Shown here: piece by piece, positions 1-9,737 of the stretch | Position numbering within the stretch: position 1 is the stretch's first letter | Layout of the letters: each line of letters opens with the position of its first letter | Assembly (NCBI GenBank): GCA_017590115.1 | Contig: JAGGNK010010337.1 | Coordinates: 3,609,679 to 3,673,678, forward strand | Length of the DNA stretch: 64,000 nucleotides | Origin: Montifringilla adamsi | Lineage: Eukaryota > Chordata > Aves > Passeriformes > Passeridae | Direction of reading: 5' to 3' | The notes under the pieces: model-generated | The model's input: only the letters and a program-made list of their open reading frames with translations | Databases searched by the model: none | Told to the model about the DNA's origin: nothing | Position numbers and translations under genes: made by a program

Positions 1-390
1 TGTCCCTCAGTCCTGCTCGAGTCCTAGGGTTGGGTCCAGATCACGAGCCTGAAGCAACAGCAAGGGCAATCCCATTCTGGAACAAATGAAACCAAACCCC
101 ATCAAGGTCCATTAAGAGAAGTCTTTCAGCACAGGCATCCTAAGAATTGGCGTGCACTTGCTCAAGCCAGTGGTCCCTGTAGGACAGAGCATAATTTCAA
201 TGTCAGATCTCTACAAATGACACAGGAAGAGAAAAAAAAACCCAAAAACCCCTGTCAGAAACTATTGGTCAAACTGTCTCCAAGTGCAGTTTTATTCTTG
301 CCTCATTTTGCTAGAAATTTGTTTACCGTCCAATACATACAAATCTCTTTTTTAAAGTCCCTCTTAGTGTATTACTGATAAACACCTGAC
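1..390. other. No recognised gene; unique sequence
   Basis: No exon, repeat family or RNA gene is recognised here. If the minus-strand FANCB-like gene that begins just to the right is real, this stretch would be its 3' flank or 3' untranslated region. No clear minus-strand poly(A) signal was identified. Confidence 0.4.
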
Positions 391-633
391 CTAATGAAAG
401 CCTCTATGTTTCCTTCTTTTCTGAGTCCTGCCATTCTGAGCTCCAGAGGCCAGTTCTGTAAATCTGGTCTCAATCATTGCAGTTACTCTTGTGCTTCTTT
501 CTGGAGAACCTGGAACTCTCTGGAGCCTGAAAATGGAGCTGTATTCACAGAGATGGCACTGCAGAGCATGGCTAAAAGCACTCTGCTCACACCACCCAAG
601 TAAAAGCAGGATTTCCAAATTCCTGTTGCCGCA
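391..633 (-). other. Terminal exon-like block of the FANCB-like gene
   Basis: The frame runs from a plausible acceptor (TGTTTTCCTCTTAAAG, exon from 633 downward) to a TAG at 391-393. It encodes an EILLLL strand, an ALQCHL segment and a basic tail (QKRRKH). The strand plus the leucine/cysteine helix resembles the FANCB region ILIIYSRNQ...QCLHNL. Another acceptor is possible, so the 5' edge is uncertain. Confidence 0.35.
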
Positions 634-941
634 CTTTAAGAGGAAAACATGACCTTGCGGCAAGTTGCTCATGTGAACCAGTCACAGCCTTCGTAATTTT
701 GTATTCCAAAATTTCTTTTCCTGAGCTATGCATCTTTTAATTCTTGACTTTTCAAGATTCAGATTTAAGCCACTTTTCCCTCGGGACCATGTCTCAGCTG
801 GGTTATATTACAAAGAGAAGCAAAGTGGTGAGAGACAGTTGGATGAACAGAGCTGGTAGTGAGAACAGCACAGGCAGAAAAAACACTCTCCAATCCATAA
901 CAGTCCCTGAAATCTCACCCACAAGTACAGACAAGTGTAAC

Positions 942-1180
942 CTGTACTGCGTGGCTTGAATATTTAAATAAGTCTCCAAGAATTTCCCTTGATGAACACC
1001 ACAGTACAGGTTAGACAATTCCTCACCAAGGATGGGACAGATACTCAACCACACGGGAACCTCCAGTGCTGGAAATGTATTCTCAGCTGCTGCAGACTCA
1101 CACATTCCCTTTAAGGCCTTAACCACAGTTCCAAAGTTGGAAAACACCAGAACATGTACAAACATACACAGAAGGCAACA
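942..1180 (-). other. Exon-like block, C-terminal part of the FANCB-like gene
   Basis: A frame open for 144 codons covers this block. Residues ...VVKALKGMCES...PVWLS...EELSNLYCGVHQGKFLETYL align by pattern with the FANCB stretch preceding its C-terminal strand (MKVWLL...FPEVYFCERPGSFYGTL). A donor (TACAG followed by gttaca) closes it at 942. The acceptor is unclear: one candidate is AAG at 1118-1120, and the open frame itself runs up to 1237. Confidence 0.4.
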
Positions 1181-1539
1181 CTGCACACTTGTGCAGTAGT
1201 TTTGTCCACACACATGCCTGAGGGAACCACTTTGCACCCTTATACTGAGCAGTAGAGATACCTACACATTCCTGCCATTCCCAGCCAAAGCAATAAAACA
1301 CTGCAACATCTGACAGCACAGAGCTCTCCCTATCCCTCTGAATCCTCGCTGCCGCTTGCTGTCACTGGACACATTTCACGCAGGCCAGCTGCACAGGATT
1401 TATTCAACCAGTTTTAGAGTATCAAAGCAAACTTTTCTTTTTTTTTGTCTTTGCCCCAGGCAGGCTCTTGGTATGCAGGATTTAAATCAGAGAACAAAAT
1501 GTTCTATGAAATTTGTAAATAGCCCAGTAAATTCTAAAT

Positions 1540-1590
1540 TCTATTTTAAAAAAAAAAAGAAAAAGAAAATAAAAATAAAAAAGCAATAGC
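1540..1590. repeat. A-rich low-complexity tract
   Basis: A run of ten As is followed by A-rich sequence with G and T interruptions. It is simple low-complexity DNA between two exon-like blocks of the minus-strand gene. Confidence 0.85.
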
Positions 1591-1749
1591 AACTGGAATG
1601 GTTTAAAAATCAGAAAAGAAGAATTTCACTGCATCACTGTGGGTGATGCCACTGTGTCCTAAAGATCAAAATAATTAACTTCCCAAGATTACCAATTAAT
1701 GGTGCTGACTGCTTTAAGTGATAGGAGCCAAACATACTCTGAGTTCTAC

Positions 1750-1796
1750 CTTTTAATTCCAGTGAAATCAGGAGAACGCTCAATTCAACAAATGCT
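1750..1796 (-). other. Short exon (47 nt) of the FANCB-like gene
   Basis: A strong acceptor (tgtctttttgcag) and donor (AAAAG followed by gtagaa) bound 47 nt. It encodes AFVELSVLLISLELK with one base on each side, and the first base completes the codon split at the end of the preceding block (GG + A). This matching phase between two independently bounded exons is the best evidence that the splice structure is real. The pattern corresponds to FANCB ...RVFLSLEDLSTGKYLL. Confidence 0.5.
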
Positions 1797-1974
1797 CTGC
1801 AAAAAGACACTGAAACTGAAAAAACAAATTGTTTGATCCTTGCAGATTGGCAGAGAAGACTTTGGGACATACTGCCACAAACTTACTACAATCTACCTAT
1901 CTTAGTAAGGTTTTAAAAATTTATTTAAAGCCATTAAAATGGAATTAGGCAGAAGATGATAGGGAAAGAGATAC

Positions 1975-2173
1975 CCCAGAGAATCACAACACTTAGACAA
2001 TGAAGATGGTCTAAAAGAGGTGCTTTGACCAAAAAGCAGCAATAAAAGGTCATTTGTGACTGGAACTAGAAGAGGAATTACTTCATTGGAGTTCAGCATT
2101 GCCTTTAAGGTCCATGATGTTTGAGTGAAATTATCTACTTCTGCTTTGTCTGAGTCACCACCACAGGTTCCAT
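1975..2173 (-). other. Exon (199 nt) of the FANCB-like gene
   Basis: Bounded by an acceptor (ttttgtaattag) and a donor (CTGGG followed by gtatct). It is open for 65 codons plus two bases at each end. It encodes WTLKAMLNSNEVIPLLVP followed by a hydrophobic strand (DLLLLLFG), like the FANCB segment with SPLLTFSKFCCTVLLQI. Its end phase fits the 47-nt block at 1750-1796. Its start needs one base from upstream, whereas the recognised upstream block (2625-2733) ends in phase 0, so an exon is missing or the gene is broken. Confidence 0.5.
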
Positions 2174-2624
2174 CTAATTACAAAATTTTAAACAAACGTT
2201 TAGCTGATGAATGTTCACATTAAAATTTCAAATCTCTTTTTTTCTCAAGCAGTTTCACCAAGACTTTGAAAGGATTCTTTTACAAAAATTATTATTTGTT
2301 ATTTTTTTGGTGATTACAAAAGCCAAAACATTTAGAATCATTTCCTCTTCACCTGCAAACATTTCACACTCCTCTTACCACAACTGTGGCTTTAATTTCT
2401 TCTCTCTAAAGCCAAGTAGCAAATGGCATCAGTCAAACCAGTTTATCTCCCAGGAGTCCCTGTACTTGAGAATAAGGTGCTCCTGGTACTAGCAGGGACT
2501 CTATGAACACTGATTATCAGTAGCATACAGCACCAAGACAATAAATGGTTCCTGGACCTTCATCCCTTGCCCACAGTTTACTTCTTCTAGCCCAGACTAG
2601 TTTACACTGCCTGGAAGGCATTAC

Positions 2625-2733
2625 CTGGTCACTGATTTCAGTTGGCACAGGCTGCACACACACAAAGAAAGGCTCTGCCTTTTTCAGTGTGTCAAGTCTC
2701 ATTTTCTCATTTACCCAAGAGTAAGTACAGATT
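2625..2733 (-). other. Exon (109 nt) of the FANCB-like gene
   Basis: Acceptor ...cagctgtgagttag, donor CAG followed by gtaatg. It encodes 36 codons (ICTYSWVNEKMRLDTL, then AEPFFVCVQPVP) after one split base. The aromatic/strand pattern fits the FANCB region ...KIWYRVIDDSLVVGVKT. A nearer acceptor at 2745-2746 would include an in-frame TGA. Confidence 0.42.
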
Positions 2734-3246
2734 CTAACTCACAGCTGTGGAAAGGAAGTTAGACTAGAAAGGCAAGCACACAAAGTATACAAATTATGGC
2801 AGACTTTAGGCAGTTTGGCATTGCACAACTCCCTTATGCAACACATTGCCTGGAGCAAGCCTCATGTTTTCAGAAATTCCACAGAATCCCCTTAAATATG
2901 CTCCAGTGCTGAGGCCCTGTGCCTTCCACTTGCAAACTTATGATATCCCATAGACAAATTACACGGATGAGCCTTACATCTGTTGGCCTATGCTTTTTTA
3001 AATGTGACCTGAAATAACAATTGTAAAATCTCAGAGGCAGATGAACCCTGCCAATTTATAGAAACTTACTCCTAAGCACAGCCTCTTTAGGAAAACCAAA
3101 GGGGTAGTATCAGCCAGTAGCACTTGAAATGAATAGCCCACTTAAAACTCAAGTGTATTTGTAAGAGCAGAAATGGAGATGGAAAAGCCAATGCTGCCAG
3201 CCAGGCTGGAGCTTCCTTAGCCAGGCTGCCACTCCTCTGCAGCCAC

Positions 3247-3392
3247 CAGCTGGGAGCACAGGCTGCCCCTGGGCTCCAGCTCTCCCTGCTGCCTCTGCCT
3301 AGTCCCAGCCACGGCCTTCCTCAGTGCTGCCAGAGCCTGGGCTCCTACAGACACGGCTGATCTGGTAAGCTGAGTCAGGACATGTGATGGTT
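3247..3392 (-). other. Exon-like block with helical segment
   Basis: Acceptor ctccttgtattcacag at 3393-3394, weak donor (CAGCTG followed by gtggct) at 3245-3246. It encodes SHVLTQLTRSAVSVGAQAL, then ALRKAVAGTRQRQQ: alanine/leucine/arginine-rich and probably helical. FANCB and FAAP100 both have a short coiled coil after the propeller, which is the position this block would hold. Confidence 0.35.
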
Positions 3393-3882
3393 CTGTGAAT
3401 ACAAGGAGAAAAGACAACAGTGAACAACTCAGTGTACGGGATTTGTCAACATTTAAAATCGCAGAGTGGTAAGTGCTTAAGAGAAATTAGTGACATACAG
3501 CCTCTAGACATGAGTTAAACAGTGGCCACAGCCCAGTTTGACCTGCAGCCCCACACATGTAGGCAGTCACACAAACACAGCCACGTGCAGCTGGACTTGA
3601 GACGATATGGGAAAGATGAAGGTGGCAAATGCTAACAAGGCTGGGGCACAACAGTCACAGCAAGAGTTTGTCAATGCACTTGAGATGCACTTTCATCTTC
3701 TAGGCTTGACTGCAGAGCTACACACAGATCCCAAACCTCCTCTTAGCACCATTTTCCCCAGGGTCCAGAGAAGAGAGAGTGGAAGAAAGGGAGAGGATGA
3801 GTCTGCCTGAGCACTGTGGCTGTGCAGCAGTGTGAAACAGCCCTCAGGGAGAAAGAGAAGAAAGGAGGGGCGCCTGGGGACC

Positions 3883-4043
3883 AGCAGGAGGGTGAGGGCT
3901 GGGGGTACACGGGCAGGATGTGCCCTGTACACCAAAGCCCCAGAGCAGCTCCTGACTGAGAAGCAGCAGAGGCTGCCCATCTCCAAACTCTGCTCCTGGA
4001 AGGGTCCCATGGTGGCAGCAAGAATTAACTACAGATAATCCAA
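3883..4043 (-). other. Exon-like block with FG-GAP-like strand
   Basis: The frame encodes GLSVVNSCCHHGTLPGAEF followed by GDGQPLLLLSQELL. The G-x-G-x-x-x-LLLL pattern matches the last propeller blade of FANCB (DDFIGSGTEQVLLLF). The best acceptor (ttttcttctctgcag, ending at 4057) leaves an in-frame TAA; an AAG eleven bases further on avoids it. The downstream donor is weak, so the lower edge is a guess. Confidence 0.33.
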
Positions 4044-4466
4044 CTTAAATACTGCAGAGAAGAAAATAGCATGGATTAGAAAACCCTCCTATATGTATTG
4101 TGACACAAGGTTAAAGATAAGTTTTGCTTGCATTTCAGAAACTCTTACAAGCTTGTCTCCTACGTTAGCTTTAGACACAGCAGATATATGCCTGTAGGCA
4201 TATTCTCTTTCAAGGACAGATTTCAATCAGTGAAGTTTCAAAGAATTCCATATATATATCACAATGTTTTATGTTATCCAGCATTCAGAAAGTTCCTTAA
4301 GGAAGAACTTAATTGCCAAAAAGAGAGGCAATGAGCCAACATCTCAATATCTGTGCCATGCAGAATTGTGCCTGGGAAGCCTGTGGAAACTGTCTGAGAT
4401 AAAAGTTACAACAGAACAAAAAGTGTCGCAACATTATCAAGCTACTGAAGCAACGTTTGGGAAAAC

Positions 4467-4598
4467 TCAAGGCAAAAAAGACATGGCTGTTTCCAGCGAT
4501 GAGAACATCCTCAAACACCTCATCTGGCTTCAAACACTGCAGTAACGGATGTTTGGCAAACACAAAAATCTCAATGACAGGAAGAAATTTTTGGGACT
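4467..4598 (-). other. Exon-like block, propeller blade
   Basis: Acceptor gctttccttttctag, then 43 codons: SQKFLPVIEIFVFAKHPLLQ, followed by CLKPDEVFEDVLIAGNSHVF. It has alternating hydrophobic strands with a turn, as in a propeller blade. The donor at 4465-4466 (gttttc) is weak. The frame is also open for a further 60 or so codons, so the end is uncertain. Confidence 0.38.
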
Positions 4599-4811
4599 CT
4601 AGAAAAGGAAAGCAAATGAAAACTAAGGCTTGGAGTATTTGAGGCGAGTGCTTAAAAAAAAAAGCCAAAAAAAGGCACTAAAAATTACTTTCAAAATTAA
4701 AAGTTAATCCAAGTATTTTTCAAACTGAATTTCATTACGTTACCTCATTTTATTAAACTGAATATATGCAAAATATGCACAGATCTGGCACAGTATAGTA
4801 ATTTTCAGTAC

Positions 4812-5076
4812 CTATAAACCCAAAATACAGGGTTCTGGCTGTTCTGTTTGACAGCAACAAGACTGGTTTCAAAGAGACTAGGCTTTATTTTTGAGCAATC
4901 CCTCTCTTGTATCACTAAAACATGCTGATTGCAGAGCACTATAAGCAAACTGGCCCTTTGCATTTGGTCAGTGACAAAGAGACAAAAAATATTTTCCAGA
5001 ATGTCCATGTTGCAGCCTGGTCACAACACTGTTGTCTCTCCAGGGCCATCTCATGTTTTGCTGATGACCACTTTTA
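4812..5076 (-). other. Exon-like block carrying a frameshift
   Basis: Acceptor ttttaactgactttcag, donor TATAG followed by gtactg. The first half reads in one frame (WPWRDNSVVTRLQH) and stops near 4970. The second half is protein-like in another frame (NIFCLFVTDQMQRASLLIVL, then HVLVIQ). A one-base insertion near 4995-5007 would explain the switch. The combined order matches FANCB ...SSVVTYVH...NQLRISLIALT...QLISFQ. Confidence 0.4.
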
Positions 5077-5478
5077 CTGAAAGTCAGTTAAAAGAGGTTA
5101 TTTTGCTACGCTTACTTAAGTACTAACATTCCAAATTTCAGGCTTCTTTTTTAACTTTATGAGTCATACAGTGCAAAAAGGCAACAAAACAACTCAGAAA
5201 TCTTGCTGGCTCTTCCTCCGTGGATAAAGGAAGCAAAAAAGAGAAAAAATAGTGAGATGAAGCACCTGTTGAGACTAGAAAAGTGTAAGAAAAATGGGTT
5301 AAGGGACTTCAAGTCCAATAAAAGCAATCATGAATTCATGGGTGCTCATATGAATCATTCTTAATTTCCTGCCAGAGAGCTTTGGTTTCACTTAATTACA
5401 AAACAAAATGATGAATGAAGAAGGCCAATTCACAAGCATACATATCATACATTTATTTGTTTTTTGCTTTTTTCTTAC

Positions 5479-5640
5479 ACAGCCCTCTGTTTTCATCATA
5501 GCTATTGATGGGCACTGAATGAGAGAAAACTCTGGCAGCATTAGATAGACTTTTTGCAAAGCACATGAAAAACCCATCACAGCTAGAAAGAAGCAAACAG
5601 ATGGTAGCTGAAGAGAAGGAACAGCCACAACTCTTACTAC
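5479..5640 (-). other. Exon-like block, 5'-most one recognised
   Basis: A good acceptor (tattctttcaccacag) and donor (TGT followed by gtaaga) bound 162 nt. Two frames stay open; the first reads VVRVVAVPSLQLPSVCFFLA, a hydrophobic strand pattern. Which frame is used cannot be decided, and earlier exons were not found. Confidence 0.38.
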
Positions 5641-6059
5641 CTGTGGTGAAAGAATAAACAATACCAACTCCAGATCACAAAGTGCAGCCAAAAGAATCTA
5701 GCTTTAAATGAGACAATCAGGGTAGAAAATGGCCAGATACAACTAAATGTTTGCAAAGGAGGCTCAGAGAAAGAATATTTTGAGAGGGCTGCTAAAGCTC
5801 AGTGACACAAACAATCCTCTCTACTGCACTCTGCCAAAGAATAAGCAGGAAAAGGAGTGGGGAGGAGTAGAGAAGGTATGGGTTTGTGTGTAAGAGAGCT
5901 TATTTTGATGGAATTTTAATTGTAGTTCTGTATTCCACACTGTGGTGTTTTGGCTTCCCACTCTGCAATACACTTTCAACACGCTTTAAAATGTGTTGTA
6001 CCAAAATAATACCAAATCATAAAAATGAAAAGATACCTTTTATCAAGGCATGTGCCTGT

Positions 6060-6121
6060 AACCAACCCTTGGATGATCCTTGTAGGTCCCTTCCAACTCC
6101 GAATATTCTGTGATTCTGTGC
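6060..6121 (+). mobile_element. CR1 LINE 3' end fragment
   Basis: The sequence reads ttggatgatccttgtaggtc followed by ccttccaact and ends in a ttctgtgattctgtg tail. This is the standard 3' end of avian CR1 with its short terminal repeat. Only about 60 bases remain. Confidence 0.75.
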
Positions 6122-6807
6122 TGAAAAGCTGTAACTAAGAAACTGAACAAAGTGCCAGCTCCCTGGAATGCTGCATTTCTTGAGGGCACAAGCTTTTGGA
6201 GCAGATGATACCTTCCCCCAGTCCAGATACAAATAGCATAGCTCATGCTATGTAGCAAGAATCCCTATATCACTTTGTCATGGAATTTTTCCATAATACA
6301 ATTGATAACCATGCAAATGGTCTGTATTGACTTTAGTTCTATGAAGCACAAAGCAAAATAAACTGAATGGTGTTCTTAGAAAATGAACATAAGGAGTATA
6401 AAGAATTTTTGAGTCCGTTTTCAGATCAGCTCCATGCATCACAGATGACCTTAAGAACTGCTCTTGTCTCTTAGCTGTCCACCACTGAAATGGGATAACT
6501 TAATATTGTTTTCCAAGGCTCCAAAGCCCACTAATGCAGAGATAAACCTCTATGAGATGATCTGCCCAGAAATTATCATAATAAATGCCCAGTGAACAAA
6601 ACACAACCATAAAGTTTTCCACAGGGACACTGGCTAACTTGCTTGCTATTGCTACTTCACACTTCAAGTTATTCAAAGAAAGGAGGCCATAAAGTATTTA
6701 TTTAGGTTGGGATGTCAATGCATACACACACAGAGGTATCACACTTGCTCTTCTTCCTCCTCCTCTGAGGGAATCAAGGGACTATTCTGGAATAATAAAA
6801 CACTAGC

Positions 6808-6839
6808 AACTACTTTACAGGCCAACTACTTTACAGGCC
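6808..6839. repeat. 16-bp tandem duplication
   Basis: Two exact adjacent copies of aactactttacaggcc. Probably a recent slippage or microduplication. Confidence 0.9.
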
Positions 6840-7911
6840 AAAACAAGGACAGTTGGAAGGGAAGGAGCTAAAAGGTAGTTGATAGAGGTATGTCCTTCCA
6901 GCAAAAGTCCCCAGAGCTACTTTGAAGAAGAGGATGCCTACTGAGAACTTCAGAATAAGGTCCTATGTTCCTCAAGTTTCTTGTCAATATATTGACATTT
7001 AATGACTTTGGGTACTTATTTCAGCCTTGCAAACATTACAGCTATATTACTCACATGAAATTTTAGCCAAATGCTTAAATGCTGTTTGATTTTTTTTTAA
7101 GCGAAACTTCTAATTTAACTACAACATGAAGACTCAGAAGTAAAAAATGGATAAAACAGCTAACAAAGAGGGCTGAATTAGCATATGAGATGGAGGCACT
7201 GAACAAGAATTATTTAAGTTTCTCATGAGCAATGTTCTCATATCTCTACGTGACTACTGTCAGATGATGCATGCTGGGTTCTAGGCAGTCAGATCCAATA
7301 ACAATTAAAACAGGCAATGGAAAATGATTCTGTCCTTAGCATCCTGGGTTGATGGGGGAGTGGTCATCTAGAAAAATATTCCACAAAACAGCACATAACA
7401 TTGAGCTTACTAGACAAAGTCACTGAAGAGAAAATTATTGATTTCGAAGGATGTTGAGATTACTCATATTTCCTCTCCACTGGTCTGAATCTATTAAATG
7501 TAAAGAAATGCTCAAGAAATGCTGAGCTCCATCCACGTGGTAAAACAGTTGAAAAAATCAGTAACGTGTATTTGAAGTTGCTGTATGAGCTGAGGGTTAC
7601 TGGTTACTAAAATACTGAAGATAATTTAAGAAGCATAGGTAGGACCAGTTCAGCACTAACATTTTTAGCACTAAACCAAAAAACCTAAAGAATTTACCCT
7701 GTAGCAAAGACATATACACACACTGCTAAATTGCCAGGACTTTTCAGAGCTCACTCCCCCGCCATGAGGGAGGTAAGAACATGCCTCTGCCTGCATGTTC
7801 TCACTAGCCACTCCAGCCTCAGCCCAGCCTGGCCACAATCTCAGATGCTACTGCTGAAACCAGAGGTACTGAATGTGACTGCCTGGAAAAGGGCTTAGCT
7901 GTTACCTTACA

Positions 7912-8505
7912 AGAGTTTTATCCACGGTATTGCTGTCCCATATAGACAATGTATTAGAGACAGGAAGCAAAGAAGAGCCAGCAGGTTACACTGTCTCTGC
8001 ACAGCTCTGATGTCAAAGAGAATGAGAGGAAGCAGCTGGGACTTTGCCAAGAACCAAACTGAGGGAGCTACAGCATCCTCATCTGCTGGTGCCCTGACCA
8101 TGAGTGTGCAACACAGCACAGCTGCTGTCCCTTGGCATGTGTGTGCAACACAGCACAGCTTCTGTCCCTTGTAAATAGGAAATACTTTCACTTTGGCTGT
8201 ATTGCTCTGTTTGGAAAGAAAATTAAAGCATGTTAAACACACAAGTTTATGTTTTTCTCTTATGTTTGTAGGACCGCCTTGGGATACCCCAAACCTGTGA
8301 CACATGTACACGTGTAATCACGAACCACTTAAGAGAAAAATACTGGAATGTTTTATTAAGAACATTCATTGCAGAATCCTTTTCCTCAAGTCACTCATAG
8401 CCAAGATTCAATGTTTTTTAACCACTTCTTCAGCACAAGCGTGCGGCACGACTTCAAGTGGAGGCCAAGTTAACACATCTACTTAAGTGTTAAGGTAAAT
8501 CTTTC
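7912..8505 (-). repeat. Left arm of a large inverted repeat around the ferritin promoter
   Basis: Reverse complement of 9738-10612, in collinear order over nearly the whole length. Perfectly matched blocks include 31 bp (8340-8370 with 9907-9937) and 28 bp (8371-8398 with 9870-9897). The arm ends about 220 bp upstream of the ferritin-like ATG. It holds two degenerate copies of the 38-bp unit that is expanded in the other arm. Its outer edge is estimated from the loss of similarity. Confidence 0.9.
8099..8172 (-). repeat. Two copies of the 38-bp unit (left arm)
   Basis: Two head-to-tail copies, in reverse complement, of the unit containing acagaagctgtgctgtgttg. They correspond to the five-copy array at 10229-10418. 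Confidence 0.85.
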
Positions 8506-8519
8506 ATGCCAGTCATTCA

Positions 8520-9130
8520 CTGTTCACTGTTTGCCGGCACCCGCGGGCTCTCCGGGCCGCCCGGCGCTGTCCGCGCTCCCGCCGCGCCTGCCCAGTGCCC
8601 GCCCGCATCCGCACACCCACATCCTCCTCCTCCTCCTCCTCCCTCGGAGGGCGGGCGGCAGCTCGCAAGGTGTGTCCCAGGTGCCCGGCTATATCAGGCG
8701 GCGCGGCGGCGGCGCGGCGGGCCCATGGCGGCGCCGGCCATGGCCGAGCCGCGCTCCAAGCGGCCGCGGGTGACGCTGCCCGCCTGCCCCGCGCACCGCC
8801 CGCTGCCCGGCAGCCGCGTCCGCCACGGCTTCCCGCCCGCCGTGGAGGAGGCGCTCTGCGGCGTCACCGGCGCCCAGCTGGAGCTGCACTACTGCCTGCA
8901 GGCGCTGGTAAGGCGGCGGGCCGCGGGAGGGCACGGCGGGCTGTCTGCGCCCCTGCGCCGGCAGCCACCGGAGCTCGGCTGAGGAGGGTTTGGAGTCGGG
9001 CGGGGACGGCACAGCGGTGCCCGTGTCCTGACACGGGGTTTGGAGGCTTTCCGGGCTCCTCAGCCCGCCGGCGGCAGCGCTCCTGCCAAAGCCGCGCACC
9101 GCCACGAGACCGCGAGGAGGAAGGTCCGTA
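8520..9130 (+). promoter_or_regulatory. CpG island and promoter of the ferritin-like gene
   Basis: GC rises sharply at about 8530, with dense CpG through exon 1 and into intron 1. A TATA-like ctatatca lies at 8689-8696, about 30 bases before the first ATG, which would give a very short leader. A (TCC)n tract sits at 8621-8643. No iron-responsive element was found: the only CAGTGC, near 8592, has no pairing flanks. A shared promoter with the minus-strand gene is possible but not shown. Confidence 0.7.
8725..8907 (+). CDS. Ferritin-like protein, exon 1 (residues 1-61)
   Basis: It starts at the first of two in-frame ATGs (8725 and 8740, both in good context) and ends at CTG before gtaagg, phase 0. 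It encodes a basic N-terminus (SKRPR), then RVRHGFPPAVEEALCGVTGA and QLELHYCLQAL, which aligns with ferritin helix A (VRQNY...INLELYASYVYLSM). The glutamate of QLEL (residue 53) matches ferroxidase ligand E27; the Y34 position appears lost, and the helix is two residues shorter at the exon end. Introns 1 and 2 lie at the classical ferritin positions. With exons 2 and 3 the protein is 277 residues, against about 183 for a heavy chain. Ferritins form 24-subunit iron-storage shells; whether this one assembles is unknown. Confidence 0.8.
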
Positions 9131-9392
9131 AGGCGCGGGCCATGAAACGAGCGCTCGGGTGTTTTGGGTAATTCACAGAGGGCCTCTTGCCTGGGGAAAA
9201 GGGACAGGAACAGGGGATGCTAACAGCTTTGGAGTATAACGCTTGAGTGGGGTTTTCCCCCAAATCTTTGGTGAATAGTTGTGTGTAGTTAACTATAGTC
9301 TGTGGGTTTCTTGCTCCACAGGCATGAACTTTGGACATGAAATCATAAAAGGTATCGCTGATACCATGTCAAATTCATGTCACAATTGCATC

Positions 9393-9428
9393 GTATATGG
9401 CTACATATACGGCTACATATAAGGCAAG
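9393..9428. repeat. 12-bp imperfect tandem repeat
   Basis: Three adjacent near-copies of tatatggctaca / tatacggctaca / tataagg. Confidence 0.75.
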
Positions 9429-9737
9429 CATATAACTTAACAGAGATATTAAATTTTTTAAAATATCAAAATTATCAATGCCATACCTTCTGATGGCAAG
9501 CATCCACGGGGAAGCAACACAAATGATATTCAGTATATCCCCAAGATCTTTCAGTTGAGTTTGGTGTCAAGTATAAGTTCAATTAAAATTTAAGTATGCA
9601 GTAAAACCTGTTAAGCCTGTGGAAGAAAAAAGTTGTAGTGATTGTTAACTGGATGAGATGGAGAAAACTCAGTTAGAAATTGACTGTGGATAAATCAAAC
9701 CTAGAAATGTGAACATCCTAAATAGTGAATAAGTGAC

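Larger units (their letters stand above)
391..5640 (-). pseudogene. FANCB/FAAP100-like gene, probably a decayed copy (multi-exon)
   Basis: At least ten exon-like blocks lie on the minus strand, several with a pyrimidine-rich acceptor and a GT donor. Read in order they give propeller-like strands, an FG-GAP-like segment (EFGDGQPLLLL), a short helical segment, then a beta-rich C-terminal part. Compared by eye with remembered human FANCB, block order and hydrophobic spacing match, for example VPVWLS and NLYCGVHQGKF against the FANCB region around KVWLL and VYFCERPGSFYG. FANCB and FAAP100 are partners in the Fanconi anaemia core complex that ubiquitinates FANCD2-FANCI. Against an intact gene: a frameshift in the 4812-5076 block, a stop directly behind the best acceptor near 4055, and several phase mismatches. 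The 5' exons were not found; they should lie between 5640 and the CpG island near 8.6 kb. Family assignment is inference. A divergent live gene with missed microexons is the alternative. Confidence 0.42.
5641..7911. other. Non-coding; intron or 5' region of the minus-strand gene
   Basis: No exon could be supported on either strand. It contains a CR1 tail (6060-6121), a 16-bp direct duplication (6808-6839) and AT-rich unique sequence. Any 5' exons of the FANCB-like gene should lie here or in the CpG island to the right. Confidence 0.4.

Noticed and set aside
2439..2498. Possible 60-nt minus-strand exon between the 2625 and 1975 blocks
   Set aside because: Protein-like frame, but the acceptor (catagag) and donor (gtttga) are weak and it does not repair the phase mismatch.
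8585..8610. Possible iron-responsive element (CAGTGC)
   Set aside because: The five bases on each side of the loop do not pair and there is no bulged C at the required spacing.
8506..8724. Earlier ATG (8506) in frame with the ferritin-like exon
   Set aside because: It lies upstream of the TATA-like box, starts at the edge of the inverted repeat and encodes a proline-rich low-complexity stretch unlike any ferritin.
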